64,000 bases of DNA from Advenella sp. FME57 (lineage in GTDB: Bacteria; Pseudomonadota; Gammaproteobacteria; Burkholderiales; Burkholderiaceae_B), in assembly GCF_014897675.1 (NCBI RefSeq), contig NZ_JABUXU010000008.1:157124-221123 (forward strand), given 5' to 3'. Both the position numbers and the translations under genes were made by a program. The notes beneath the pieces were generated by a model, which saw only the letters and a program-made list of their open reading frames with translations, did no database searches and was not told where the DNA came from. Of this stretch, positions 26,076 through 35,216 are shown piece by piece (position 1 is the first letter of the stretch; every line of letters begins with the position of its first letter).

Positions 26076-27572
26076 CTAGTTCAGTGTGCCAACGGCAATG
26101 ATCGACATAGCGAACCCAATGAGCAAGACCATGGCGACCAGCGCAAACGGGAAGAGTGTCATATAGGCTCCCTTTTCCTGCCCTCGACCACCGGCAAGGC
26201 TTGCTGCAATGGACATTCTTATCGGGGAGAAGAAGCCGAGTGACGTACCTGATACGTGCTGAAGTGCAGCGACTGCAGGTACGCTCAATCCTGCTTGTAC
26301 TGCCAATGCAACTTGAGGCGGCAGAAAGAGGCTGTTTGCAGGATTTCCGCTATTGGTCAGGACACCGAACATGCCGGAGAGTATTGGCGTGATCAAAATG
26401 GCTTCTTCACTGAGTGCGTTGAACGTGGCAGTGGCAAACTGGCCAGATATGCCTGACGCTGCCAGTACTTCGGCCATCATGGAAAATAAAAAAACAGTGA
26501 GGACGGCATGTTGACCAGTGAACCAGGCTGATTTGGCCTCTTTCTTAAGAAAATGAGTTTGCTTTCGAACGATCGCGGTCAACAGAGCGCCGCCGATCAG
26601 CCAAGTGCCGGCATGAAGAAGCGGAGACCAAGCGGGCAGGTTGTCAAATGGCGCTATGCGTCCCAGCGTGGTCAGGGTGTTTTTCAATACAGGTACCAGG
26701 CGCGTTACTGCGAGGCCGCCAATAAGAATGATATACGGCGATATTTTAAGTGCAATGCGCCAGGCCTCGTTCCTGGCAGGGCGAACATCAAGCAGGTACC
26801 TAATGACGATCAACGGCCCATAAGCGGCCAGCAGCGCGGTTTCGGGTCCCAAATACCTGGTGGCGACCAAAAGCAATACCATGCCCGTAGCCACCCACAA
26901 CAATTCCCGAAAACCTTCCCACACTGACGACCCAATGCCCGCTTTGCGGGCAGTTTTCCAAAACAGGCTAAGCCAGACTAACATCAGAAGACTCACCGGT
27001 ATGGCCACATACATGCTCAATTGGGTTGAAGGCAGATTTGCATAGGCCGCGGCCAGTAGGGTACCGCTGGCCATTGCACCCCAGGGAATAAGCGACTGGC
27101 TAAGCAGGGCGAAAATGATCAAGTGCAGCGGTGCGAAGCCCAAATGACGAAGGAGCATTATTGTGCCCAGCATTCCGACGCCGAATCCGGTGGCCGCTTC
27201 CGCGAAAGGTCCAATCAGAAAACAGGCAAAAAAGACAAGTCTGCGTTTCGCAATGGACGTCATTGCAACTGGTTTTGTTGTCGACCGCAATTGGGTTGCC
27301 CCGGCGTGCTGTCTGGCCTTGAAGCCGCTAGCAGCAACTTGCCAGAATAGCAATCCACCCAGGATGTAGGGGGCAATCACGACGCCTATCCAGAGTCCGC
27401 GTAGTAAGGCCTGCGTAAGCTGTGCCGCATCGAAGGGGCCGGGGCCATAGAAGATGGCCACTGGAATGGCGGTGCCCAGACCCAGTACTGAGGCGACCGT
27501 CGCATTTGCCCGGCCACTGACAATTGCAGCAAGTACGATTAGAGCTGGTAACGACCATATGAAATAGGTCAT
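26076..27572 (-). CDS. L-lactate permease family transporter
   Basis: 498 aa with about 12 or more membrane helices. The LctP/GlcA family signature FLIGPFAEAATGFGVGMLGTI and LLSQSLIPWGAMASGTLLAA are present, along with a C-terminal half containing SGMFGVLTNSGNPANSLF. These carriers import lactate or glycolate by proton symport in the inner membrane. GAGGG precedes ATG 27572. It is alone on its strand here; the XRE-cupin regulator upstream (28226) is a possible controller. Substrate within 2-hydroxy acids not resolved. Confidence 0.88.
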   Translation of the reverse strand: MTYFIWSLPALIVLAAIVSGRANATVASVLGLGTAIPVAIFYGPGPFDAAQLTQALLRGLWIGVVIAPYILGGLLFWQVAASGFKARQHAGATQLRSTTKPVAMTSIAKRRLVFFACFLIGPFAEAATGFGVGMLGTIMLLRHLGFAPLHLIIFALLSQSLIPWGAMASGTLLAAAYANLPSTQLSMYVAIPVSLLMLVWLSLFWKTARKAGIGSSVWEGFRELLWVATGMVLLLVATRYLGPETALLAAYGPLIVIRYLLDVRPARNEAWRIALKISPYIILIGGLAVTRLVPVLKNTLTTLGRIAPFDNLPAWSPLLHAGTWLIGGALLTAIVRKQTHFLKKEAKSAWFTGQHAVLTVFLFSMMAEVLAASGISGQFATATFNALSEEAILITPILSGMFGVLTNSGNPANSLFLPPQVALAVQAGLSVPAVAALQHVSGTSLGFFSPIRMSIAASLAGGRGQEKGAYMTLFPFALVAMVLLIGFAMSIIAVGTLN

Positions 27573-28225
27573 CTAGCCCTCATTTTTCATCAGATATGGT
27601 TTGCTGACAGGATATGCATCTGACATATCTTCTCCTCGTATGCTGCTTGAAATATACTATTCGGAATTAAAAATAGCTATTCTGGTTATGGAGCCCGACG
27701 AATGGCCTATTCGTGGCCCTGTGCTTGGCAAAACACGATACGCGTAAGGTGCGGAATAAATAGTGCGAAAAACAATAAAGAACATTGCGAACTTGTTAAT
27801 TATCCCAATTGTGGCGCTGTTGCGTGTCGTAGTGGTCTCTTAAAATGCTAAAACAATTACTTTCAGCGCAATCGAAATAGCAATATGATAAAAACGATTT
27901 TTTCATAAAGGTGAAATTGTCTATAATTTTTAAAGCAGGGCAAGTTTGAGGCCAAGAAGGCTTTGTAAAATGCTTTATTTAAATGCACAAGCGCTAAGTG
28001 TAATCAACATCGACATCCAATTTGGAATAAACTTTCATAAGTAGTCTTCGTTATTGTGAGAATTCCAATTTTTATTGAACACATTTGATTTTCCTGCAGG
28101 GGACATACAATCAGTCTGGGATGCATCCAGGTAGATGAGGCGCCGCAGCAGGCCATTTTCTTTATATAACCATAAACATCTAGGCAGGGCGAAGCTATAA
28201 GCCCTTTCATTTGAGAAGACTTACT
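27573..28225. other. AT-rich divergent intergenic region
   Basis: About 650 bp of AT-rich sequence between the lactate permease and the XRE-cupin regulator. It contains a short dyad ACGAAT-GGCCT-ATTCGT (27698-27714) near the permease promoter region. I see no convincing coding ORF; a 68-codon minus-strand frame at 28004-28210 has no ribosome site and odd composition. Confidence 0.4.
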
Positions 28226-28768
28226 TTGATTAATCTCAAACTTTTAAGAAGACAGCACGGATACACGCTTGAGCAGATCGCTCAACGTACCGGGCTAACG
28301 CGAAGCTACCTTTCCAAGGTGGAGCGCGGTTTATCTACGCCTTCCATTGAGTCGGCACTGCGCATCGCGCAAGTACTTGGAGTGCAAGTAGATCGTCTTT
28401 TTGGTAACAATTCTGACGAGAAAACTATTACGATTACGAGATCAGAAAAAATAAAAGCTGACAATCTCAACGGGTCAATGGCTCTGGTTTCTGGCCTTAC
28501 TTCAGGTCGCATTTTGAGGGCATTTGTGATACACCCCAGCAGCAAAGGCAGTCGTGGTAGGGTCATGAGCCACCATGAGGGGGAAGAGATCTTATACGTT
28601 TTGGAAGGTAAGATTGAACTGAACATAGCTCGCCGTAAAGAAGTGCTGTCAAAGGGAGATTGTGCTCATTTTGATTCCACATTTCCGCATAAATTAGTCT
28701 CGATAAGCGAGCGTCCTAGCATGGTCCTCGTAGTCATTGCATCGAGCGAAAATGACGCTGCAGGGTAG
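28226..28768 (+). CDS. XRE-family regulator with C-terminal cupin
   Basis: 180 aa. N-terminal Cro/C1 helix-turn-helix (LKLLRRQHGYTLEQIAQRTGL, YLSKVERGLSTPSIESALRIA), then a cupin domain with H-H-E-G-E-E-I-L-Y-V-L-E-G and a GDCAHFDSTFPHKL strand that could bind a small ligand. No ATG is available: GAGAAGA is 6 bases before TTG 28226, so this start is chosen over TTG 28211. Such regulators often control amino-acid or carboxylate catabolism. Neighbours are the lactate permease and the class II aldolase/Bug operon. Confidence 0.87.
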   Translation: MINLKLLRRQHGYTLEQIAQRTGLTRSYLSKVERGLSTPSIESALRIAQVLGVQVDRLFGNNSDEKTITITRSEKIKADNLNGSMALVSGLTSGRILRAFVIHPSSKGSRGRVMSHHEGEEILYVLEGKIELNIARRKEVLSKGDCAHFDSTFPHKLVSISERPSMVLVVIASSENDAAG

Positions 28769-29076
28769 AAGAAAAATTTAATGTTTCTGCTCTTTCCAGC
28801 AGACTCGAAACTTTTTTACTTCTTAAGCGCTTACCGCGCTGCAACTGCTAAGGCTGCTGCCGCAACGCCAAAATAAGCTTGTAATGCTGTGCGAGTGTCA
28901 CTTCCCCGAATAGATCTTCGATGGAAATGACGAACGTGTTGCTAGATCAAATATGATTCAATGCATCCATATGGCATATCGTTGTTTGGCACGGCTGTTG
29001 TCGTGCGCGATCGCTATGAAAAACAAATAGAATTACAGATCATTTAGAGTGACTACTAATATGCGCGTTAATCGGT
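28769..29076. other. Convergent gap, weak hairpin
   Basis: A 308-bp region between the ends of the regulator and the aldolase gene. A small AGCGC-TTACC-GCGCT stem (28826-28840) is the only dyad noticed and is too short to call a terminator firmly. No gene recognised. Confidence 0.35.
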
Positions 29077-29883
29077 CTATCTGGACCGGCTCGATAAACA
29101 GTCTGCATTTCTTGAGTCTTTCAGACTTCTGCGGGCATAATAGTCAAAAGCGACTGAGTTTCTTTTTGGCCTTAAGATCCAATCATGCGCTTCCTTGCCT
29201 AGTTCGTGATCCATTGGTTTGATGTCACCCGCGGCAGCTGCAAGCAAGTGCATGTGTGCAGCTCTTTCAAACGCGATGCCAAGCAGACAGGCTTCCTCGA
29301 TAGTAGATGCTGCAATCAACAAACCGTGATGTGAGAGCATCAGTGCACGTTTGTTACCCAGTGACCTGGAGATAAGTTCACCTTCTTCGTTGCCAACAGG
29401 AACGCCAGGCCATTTATCAACAAAGGCAACATCATCGTATAAAATACAGTTGTCCATATGCGATATTTCAAGTGGTTTTTCAAGCATGCTCAATGCTGCG
29501 GTATAACGCGCATGGGTATGTACAATGCAATTTACGTCAGGGCGCGCCCGGTATACCCAGGAATGAAAACGATTCGCCGGATTGGCCATGCCATGTCCCG
29601 CAAGAACGTTTAGATGTTCATCGACAACAAGTAAATTGTCTTCCGATATTTCGTCAAATCCAAGTCCGAGCTGTTGGGTAAAATAAGTACCCTCACTATC
29701 GGCCCGTGCAGTAATTTGGCCTGCAAGTCCCGAATCGTGGCCATTATCAAAGAGGATCCGACACGTTAAGGCCAGCTTCTGGCGATCGGTATATTTTGTA
29801 TCGGCAAGCGTGTCGTCCATTTGAGCGCTGGATTGCTCAATCAATGTTTGCTTGTCCAGTTCAAAGCTGTTTTGTTGATTCAT
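29077..29883 (-). CDS. Class II aldolase/adducin family protein
   Basis: 268 aa. Zinc-dependent class II aldolase fold: GLAGQITARADSEGTYF, GFDEISEDNLLVVD, the metal ligands in IVHTHARYTAAL and the third His in LSHHGLLIAA. Members cleave or epimerise hydroxylated phosphosugars or act as decarboxylases/dehydratases on sugar acids. Start 29883 has GGGAGTTACTT just upstream; ATG 29919 lacks a site. It follows the Bug receptor gene by 69 bp on the same strand, so uptake and cleavage of one substrate are probably coupled. Confidence 0.85.
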   Translation of the reverse strand: MNQQNSFELDKQTLIEQSSAQMDDTLADTKYTDRQKLALTCRILFDNGHDSGLAGQITARADSEGTYFTQQLGLGFDEISEDNLLVVDEHLNVLAGHGMANPANRFHSWVYRARPDVNCIVHTHARYTAALSMLEKPLEISHMDNCILYDDVAFVDKWPGVPVGNEEGELISRSLGNKRALMLSHHGLLIAASTIEEACLLGIAFERAAHMHLLAAAAGDIKPMDHELGKEAHDWILRPKRNSVAFDYYARRSLKDSRNADCLSSRSR

Positions 29884-29952
29884 AAGTAACTCCCTGTTTC
29901 GCTGGAAAACTGCTTCCATAGGATCATCTTGAAAGAAATATAGCGCATTCGA

Positions 29953-30948
29953 CTAATCCAGTTTGGCTTCGGACGCGTCAATGATTTTTTTCCACTTTTC
30001 AGATTCCGCTTGAACATGTAATACATAGTTTTCGCTGCCTGCCGCAAGTGGTTCAATACCTAGTTCGCTTAATCTTTCCTTAACCTGCGGGTTCCGCAGA
30101 ACGTTACTGATTGCCTGAGACAGGATGCTGACCCTGTCTGCAGGCATATCTTCAGGGCCTACAATTGCGTTCCACGAGCCCACCACAAAAGCTGGAATTC
30201 CTTGTTCTTTTCCGGTAGGAAGATCTGGGACTGTGCTATTGGGCTGGTCATCAGCCAGTGCGATTAATCTTAACTTTCCCGCTTTGGCTTGCGGTACGAT
30301 CACGGAAATGGCATCGAGTACGACCTGCACCTGGCCACCCATCGCAGCGTTGATTGCCTCTGCGCCGCTTTTGAATGGCACATGGGTTATCTGCATTTTG
30401 GCTTCCTGATTCAAGAGCTCCATTCCCAAATGAGGTGAACTGCCAACTCCAGCAGAGCCATAGTTCAGTTTGTGAGGGTTTTTCTGAGCATAATCGATCA
30501 GATCCGATAAGTTCTTAACCTGTGGCACATTCGAGACCCCAAGAACGTAGGGTGAATTGCTAATTAAAGATACTGGTTCAAAGGCAGCCGGATCATAGTT
30601 TAACTTTTTGTAAAGCATCTTGTTTACTACTTGGGTTCCGACTGTACCAAGTAATAACGTATATCCGTCAGGTTTTGCACGTGCTACTGTTTGAGCTGCA
30701 ATCGTTCCGCCGGCACCAGGCTTGTTTTCGATGACAATAGTCTGATTAAGTTCCTCTCCCAGTTTTTGGCCTATCAGGCGGGCAACCACATCTGTGATAC
30801 CCCCGGCGCCAAAGGGGACGACGAGTCGAATGGAGTGATCTGGGTATGCTGCTTGTGCAAAGGAGGTGAGAGAAGTGCCGATTGAAAATAGCATTAGTAA
30901 CATAATGCGTGTTCTGGATGCTCTTTTCGGAATTTGCAATGCCGACAT
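29953..30948 (-). CDS. Bug/TctC family solute-binding receptor
   Basis: 331 aa. Signal peptide about residues 1-31 (IMLLMLFSIGTSLTSFAQA). Bug motifs: IRLVVPFGAGGITDVVARLIG, IVIENKPGAGGTIAAQTVARAKPDGYTLL, YDPAAFEPVSLI and HVPFKSGAEAINAAMGGQ. Start 30948 is chosen because AAGGGA lies 7 bases before it; an upstream ATG at 30993 would overlap the tandem operator sites. First gene of the operon with the class II aldolase. Confidence 0.92.
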   Translation of the reverse strand: MSALQIPKRASRTRIMLLMLFSIGTSLTSFAQAAYPDHSIRLVVPFGAGGITDVVARLIGQKLGEELNQTIVIENKPGAGGTIAAQTVARAKPDGYTLLLGTVGTQVVNKMLYKKLNYDPAAFEPVSLISNSPYVLGVSNVPQVKNLSDLIDYAQKNPHKLNYGSAGVGSSPHLGMELLNQEAKMQITHVPFKSGAEAINAAMGGQVQVVLDAISVIVPQAKAGKLRLIALADDQPNSTVPDLPTGKEQGIPAFVVGSWNAIVGPEDMPADRVSILSQAISNVLRNPQVKERLSELGIEPLAAGSENYVLHVQAESEKWKKIIDASEAKLD

Positions 30949-30984
30949 AATGGTTCCCTTGGTTAGAGGATAGGTTGGCATAGT

Positions 30985-31018
30985 ATGACACAAGTGTTAT
31001 ATATGACACAAGTGTCAT
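30985..31018. promoter_or_regulatory. Tandem 16-bp operators upstream of Bug/aldolase operon
   Basis: Two copies of ATGACACAAGTGTCAT stand 18 bp apart (centre to centre). The copy at 31003-31018 is a perfect dyad with 7-base arms around AA; the one at 30985-31000 has one mismatch (ATGACACAAGTGTTAT). They are about 40-70 bp ahead of the Bug start, over the expected promoter. Cooperative binding by a dimeric repressor or activator is likely. The regulator is not identified; the XRE-cupin protein is a candidate. Confidence 0.7.
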
Positions 31019-31258
31019 TGGCTAATATTGCATTGACGCCCGATTGAATGTCCGCGTGGTGTTACTGGAATATGTCCAAATGAAGTCGCATGGAATAAGC
31101 GCCCAGCTTGGTTGATTTATAAATTTGGGCTGACTATATATTAAGCGGCGTTAATCGAAAAAATCTATTTCCTGATATCAGAATTTCCGTTGCCGTATTT
31201 AAAATAATAGAGCTGACCGGGATCCCATCGTCTTGTACCGTAAAGTCGATCTATGGAA

Positions 31259-31873
31259 CTAAAGCACGTAGAATCTAATTGAAAAGTAGTGGCATATGGC
31301 GCCGCCCAGGACAAACAAATGCCAGGTGCCATGAGCATGGCGAAATTGCCATCTGTTGGAATAGAAAAGCGTCCCTATTGTGTAGAGCATTGCGCCGATC
31401 AAAAGAAATGACAATGAACCGATGCTAAAAAATTGCCATTCGCGTAGAACTGAAATGACACCAATCCAGCCGAGAGCGAGATAAATCCATATTGAAGGTG
31501 CAACGCCATGTGCTGCACGGATTTGTTGATAAATACCCAGGATGGATAGCGTCCATATTAGAGAAAGTAAAAGCCACGATTGGTAGTTCATACCTGCTCT
31601 GAGAATGAATGGGGTGACTGTGCCTGCGATTACAAAGTAAATGGAGCAGTGGTCGAGTCGTTCCCACATTGCCTTACGTGGCTCACGTGTACCATGGTAA
31701 ATGGAAGATGTGATGAAAAGTAACGTTACGGTTGTTGAAAAAACGAAAACACCAGCGATCCTATATGGATCTCCTTTGTTGATAACGTTATTCAACAAGT
31801 GTACTGATCCACTCAACATGACGAACAGTCCGGCAAGATGGCTCAGACAATTAAATCGTTCACCCGGATACAT
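31259..31873 (-). CDS. Hemolysin III/TrhA family membrane protein
   Basis: 204 aa with seven predicted membrane helices. It starts GERFNCLSHLAGLFVMLSGS and has the family metal-binding pattern: SSIYHGT, ERLDHCSIYFVIAGTVTPF and the late HAHGTWHLFVLGGAICHY His residues. TrhA/YqfA/PAQR-like proteins are zinc-binding membrane proteins linked to membrane-energy homeostasis; true hemolytic activity is doubtful. Monocistronic between two intergenic regions. Confidence 0.9.
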   Translation of the reverse strand: MYPGERFNCLSHLAGLFVMLSGSVHLLNNVINKGDPYRIAGVFVFSTTVTLLFITSSIYHGTREPRKAMWERLDHCSIYFVIAGTVTPFILRAGMNYQSWLLLSLIWTLSILGIYQQIRAAHGVAPSIWIYLALGWIGVISVLREWQFFSIGSLSFLLIGAMLYTIGTLFYSNRWQFRHAHGTWHLFVLGGAICHYFSIRFYVL

Positions 31874-32246
31874 AATTTACTTTTGCTGTGAAGGTGGTTT
31901 TGGGCCGCAAATCGGTAAGTCGAGTTGATTCACAGGGGTTTCTTTATGCCGTTTATACTGGAGTTGTAATGTTCTGGCCGACTATGCTCAGTAATGAATC
32001 AAAAGGTTATTCTAATCTTCTTTTGATCTTATGATTTGCTTGATCCCCTTTTATAAAGCCTGAATCGTTAGGAAAAATGACGATTTTTTGCAACATCTGT
32101 CCCGTTCAGAGCCGACGCGCGTGCAGCAGCGCGTGAAACAATTACGCAGCAGCGTAAGCCAGAGGAGCCAAATGACATATTGAGTTGGTAAGTCGCGCAG
32201 TACGCACGATTTACCAAAATCATACAAATAGAAGGAGGTTTGAATA
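31874..32246. other. Intergenic region upstream of small ORF
   Basis: About 370 bp. It contains a short open frame (about 36 codons around 32065-32187) without a start that I can support, and the promoter of the hemolysin III gene. Nothing else recognised. Confidence 0.35.
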
Positions 32247-32378
32247 ATGGATGCCCAACTTAAATGCACTCCTGGCGTATGTTTACTGTTGGCTCCTGGC
32301 CTGGTAAACGCTCCCAAGGTTTGCCTGTCCTTTTGTGGAAATGCGGAGTCGTTTGATGGCATCTATATGAAGAAATGA
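32247..32378 (+). CDS. Small Cys-containing protein, 43 aa
   Basis: A 43-codon ORF starting MDAQLKCTPGVCLLLAPG and ending DGIYMKK. It has a very strong ribosome site (GAAGGAGG, 7 bases before ATG), which is rare by chance, and four Cys (positions 7, 13, 30, 34). No known family recognised; no clear signal peptide, though residues 11-22 are hydrophobic. It may be a real small protein or a leader peptide. Opposite-strand frame 32051-32362 has no support. Confidence 0.4.
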   Translation: MDAQLKCTPGVCLLLAPGLVNAPKVCLSFCGNAESFDGIYMKK

Positions 32379-32835
32379 AGCCGGGGCGGGTCGCCGCGCC
32401 ATGGTCTTCCCATTAAATTATTAATATTAAAAATTAAATGACTGGTTTCATCCTGGTTTTATTATCCACCGTATAGGCCGCAAGAGCAGAAAATGCCAAC
32501 CACGCAAATTAGGTAAGACTTTCCATGATAGGGCCTTATAATGTTGAATTAATTGAATTTTTAAGAAAAACGCGCTGCCGGATAGCCCTTCAGACTATGC
32601 ATCACGGGTATCTGAGCCCGATAGTCCTAGATAGGTAACCTCAATTCGACGGTTTGTTGCGCTTCACGCCGCGTTGACAATTATTCGAAAACCGCAAAAA
32701 GCAACACTTCAGTCAGTTCTTGTACGCTGCCGCGGTATGCGATTTACCAGTGCTCGCAGTTCACTCCTGTCATTCGGCCCTGTACACAAAGAAATCCGGA
32801 CAGGCTCTTTTTAGCTCCATTTTTAGAATTCCCTC
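32379..32835. other. Upstream region of OsmC-YcaO gene
   Basis: About 460 bp, AT-rich around 32410-32560, with no gene recognised. It should hold the promoter of the OsmC-YcaO gene. I see no riboswitch-like conserved stem set and no clear operator. Confidence 0.35.
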
Positions 32836-35040
32836 ATGGAAATTAAAGTCAACTTTCTCGACAAGCTACGCCTTGAAGCCAAATTCGATGATTTCACGGT
32901 TGTGGCCGATCAGCCGATCCGCTATAAGGGCGATGGCTCGGCGCCTGGTCCTTTCGATTATTTTCTGGCCTCGTCGGCCTTGTGTGCAGCTTACTTTGTA
33001 AAGTTGTACTGTGTAACCCGAAATATTCCTACAGAAAATATTCGCCTGTCGCAGAATAATATTGTGGATCCGGAAAACCGGTACCAGCAGATTTTCAAGA
33101 TTCAGGTGGAATTGCCCTCGGATATTTCAGAGGCGGACCGCCGGGGTATCCTGCGCTCTATTGAGCGTTGTACGGTGAAAAAAGTCGTGCAAACCGGACC
33201 CGAGTTTGTCATTGAAGAGGTGGAGAACCTGGATGCCGATGCTCAGTCCTTGCTGACATTGAAGCCCGCGTCTGACGCCAGTACCTTTATTGCGGGCAAA
33301 GATCTGCCGCTGGAGCAAACCATCGCCAATATGTCGGGCATTTTGGCTGGTCTGGGTATCAAAATTGAAATCGCCTCATGGCGCAATATTGTTCCCAATG
33401 TGTGGTCGCTGCATATTCGCGATGCGCACTCGCCCATGTGTTTTACCAATGGCAAGGGAGCGACCAAAGAAAGCGCGCTGGCCTCAGCGTTGGGGGAGTA
33501 TATCGAGCGCCTCAATTGCAACCATTTCTACGCCGGTTCCTTTTGGGGCGAAGACATCGCCGACGCGCCGTTTGTGCATTACCCGAACGAGCGCTGGTTC
33601 CAGCCTGGCCCCGCGGATGCCTTGCCCGCTGACATTCTGGATGCATATTGCCTGCAAATTTATAACCCTGATGGTGAGCTGCGTGGCTCGCATCTGTGCG
33701 ACACCAACTCGGGCAATATGTCGCGCGGTATCTGTTCGCTGCCGTTCGTGCGGCAGTCAGACGGCAATGTAGTGTATTTTCCGTCTAACCTGGTCGAGAA
33801 CCTGTATGTCAGCAATGGCATGAGTGCCGGCAACACGCTGGTAGAAGCGCAGGTGCAGTGCCTGTCCGAAATTTTCGAACGAGCGGTAAAGCGGGAAATT
33901 CTGGAAGGCGAAATCGCACTGCCGGATGTGCCGCAAGAAGTGCTGGCGAAATACCCTGGCATTCTGGCCGGGATTCAGGCATTGGAAGAGCAGGGCTTTC
34001 CGGTGCTGGTAAAGGATGCGTCGCTGGGAGGAACCTACCCGGTGATGTGCGTTACCCTGATGAACCCGCGCACAGGAGGCGTGTTTGCCTCATTCGGCGC
34101 GCATCCAAGCTTTGAGGTGGCGCTGGAACGCAGTCTCACGGAATTGCTGCAGGGACGCAGTATCGAAGGCCTGAACGATTTACCCAAGCCCACCTTTGTC
34201 AGCGAAGTTGTGACGGAATCCAATAATTTTGTCGAACACTTCATTGATTCCAGTGGTGTGGTGTCGTGGCGATTTTTCAGCGCCAGGGCGGATTTTGAGT
34301 TTATTGAATGGGATTTTTCCGGCCAGGGTGAAAACGCCAATGCCCAGGAAGCAGCAACCTTGTTCGGTATTCTCGAAGGCATGGGCAAAGAGGCCTACAT
34401 GGCGGTCTATGACCAGCTGGGCGCCATTGCCTGCCGGATTCTGGTGCCTGGTTATTCGGAAGTTTACCCGGTCGATGATGTGATCTGGGATAACACAAAC
34501 AAAGCGCTCTTGTTCCGCACTGATATTTTGAACCTGCATCGCCTGGACAATGGCGCGCTGGCCGCACTGCTTGAACGGCTGGAGAACAACGACCTGGATG
34601 AATACGCTGATATTGCCACATTGATTGGTATCGAGTTTGATGAAAATACGGACTGGGGACAGCTCACCGTTCTGGAGTTGAAGCTGCTGATTAATCTGGC
34701 CTTGCAGCAATTTGAAGCGGCGCAGGAGCTGACTGGCGCGTTTCTGCAGTACAACGACAATACGGTTGAGCGCGGATTGTTCTACCAGGCTTTGAATGTG
34801 GTGCTGGAAGTGCTGCTTGATGACGAGCTGGAACTGGACGACTACGCCGTCAATTTCCGCAGAATGTTCGGCAACACCCGGATGGACGCAGTAATGGGAT
34901 CAGTGGACGGCAGCGTCCGCTTCTTTGGACTCACGCCAACCAGTATGAAACTGGAGGGGCTCGATAGACATCACCGGCGGATCGACAGTTATAAGAAACT
35001 GCATAAGGCACGGGCCCAGGCCGCGGTGGCCGTTAATTAG
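32836..35040 (+). CDS. OsmC-YcaO fusion protein
   Basis: 734 aa. Residues 1 to about 140 are an OsmC/Ohr-like peroxiredoxin domain with its two cysteines (C50 in SSALCAAYF, C112 in IERCTVKK). From about 190 the sequence is YcaO: GKGATKESALASALGEYIERL near 206 and the ATP-site Glu cluster EAQVQCLSEIFERAV near 336, followed by a C-terminal helical region (540-734). YcaO enzymes activate amide backbones with ATP; E. coli YcaO supports methylthiolation of ribosomal protein S12. The fused OsmC part suggests redox coupling. Monocistronic; no RimO gene nearby and no peptide precursor recognised. Confidence 0.88.
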   Translation: MEIKVNFLDKLRLEAKFDDFTVVADQPIRYKGDGSAPGPFDYFLASSALCAAYFVKLYCVTRNIPTENIRLSQNNIVDPENRYQQIFKIQVELPSDISEADRRGILRSIERCTVKKVVQTGPEFVIEEVENLDADAQSLLTLKPASDASTFIAGKDLPLEQTIANMSGILAGLGIKIEIASWRNIVPNVWSLHIRDAHSPMCFTNGKGATKESALASALGEYIERLNCNHFYAGSFWGEDIADAPFVHYPNERWFQPGPADALPADILDAYCLQIYNPDGELRGSHLCDTNSGNMSRGICSLPFVRQSDGNVVYFPSNLVENLYVSNGMSAGNTLVEAQVQCLSEIFERAVKREILEGEIALPDVPQEVLAKYPGILAGIQALEEQGFPVLVKDASLGGTYPVMCVTLMNPRTGGVFASFGAHPSFEVALERSLTELLQGRSIEGLNDLPKPTFVSEVVTESNNFVEHFIDSSGVVSWRFFSARADFEFIEWDFSGQGENANAQEAATLFGILEGMGKEAYMAVYDQLGAIACRILVPGYSEVYPVDDVIWDNTNKALLFRTDILNLHRLDNGALAALLERLENNDLDEYADIATLIGIEFDENTDWGQLTVLELKLLINLALQQFEAAQELTGAFLQYNDNTVERGLFYQALNVVLEVLLDDELELDDYAVNFRRMFGNTRMDAVMGSVDGSVRFFGLTPTSMKLEGLDRHHRRIDSYKKLHKARAQAAVAVN

Positions 35041-35216
35041 GGTGGGCGAGTCAGGGTTTGGTGATGATGCCTTCATTTCCAGTGGGCAGGTATGATAGAT
35101 ATGCTTTGGCTTGATTTGGATAAATTGCATATACCTGACTTGTCGCAATCATTTGGATTACGGTCTCGTGAGGCAAAGTCCGCTGGAAATTCGGTGAGTT
35201 ATCTATGGCTGTTGGG

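Noticed and set aside
28004..28210. 68-codon minus-strand ORF before the XRE-cupin gene
   Set aside because: No ribosome site, no conserved pattern, overlaps probable promoter.
31259..31873. True hemolysin
   Set aside because: The hemolysin III name is historical; the sequence is a seven-helix TrhA/PAQR-like membrane protein.
32051..32362. Minus-strand 103-codon frame
   Set aside because: No ribosome site, Cys/Arg-rich random-looking sequence; opposite the better-supported 43-codon ORF.
33290..33772. 160-codon frame inside OsmC-YcaO
   Set aside because: Shadow of the YcaO coding frame, with low-complexity Cys/Trp/Arg-rich sequence.
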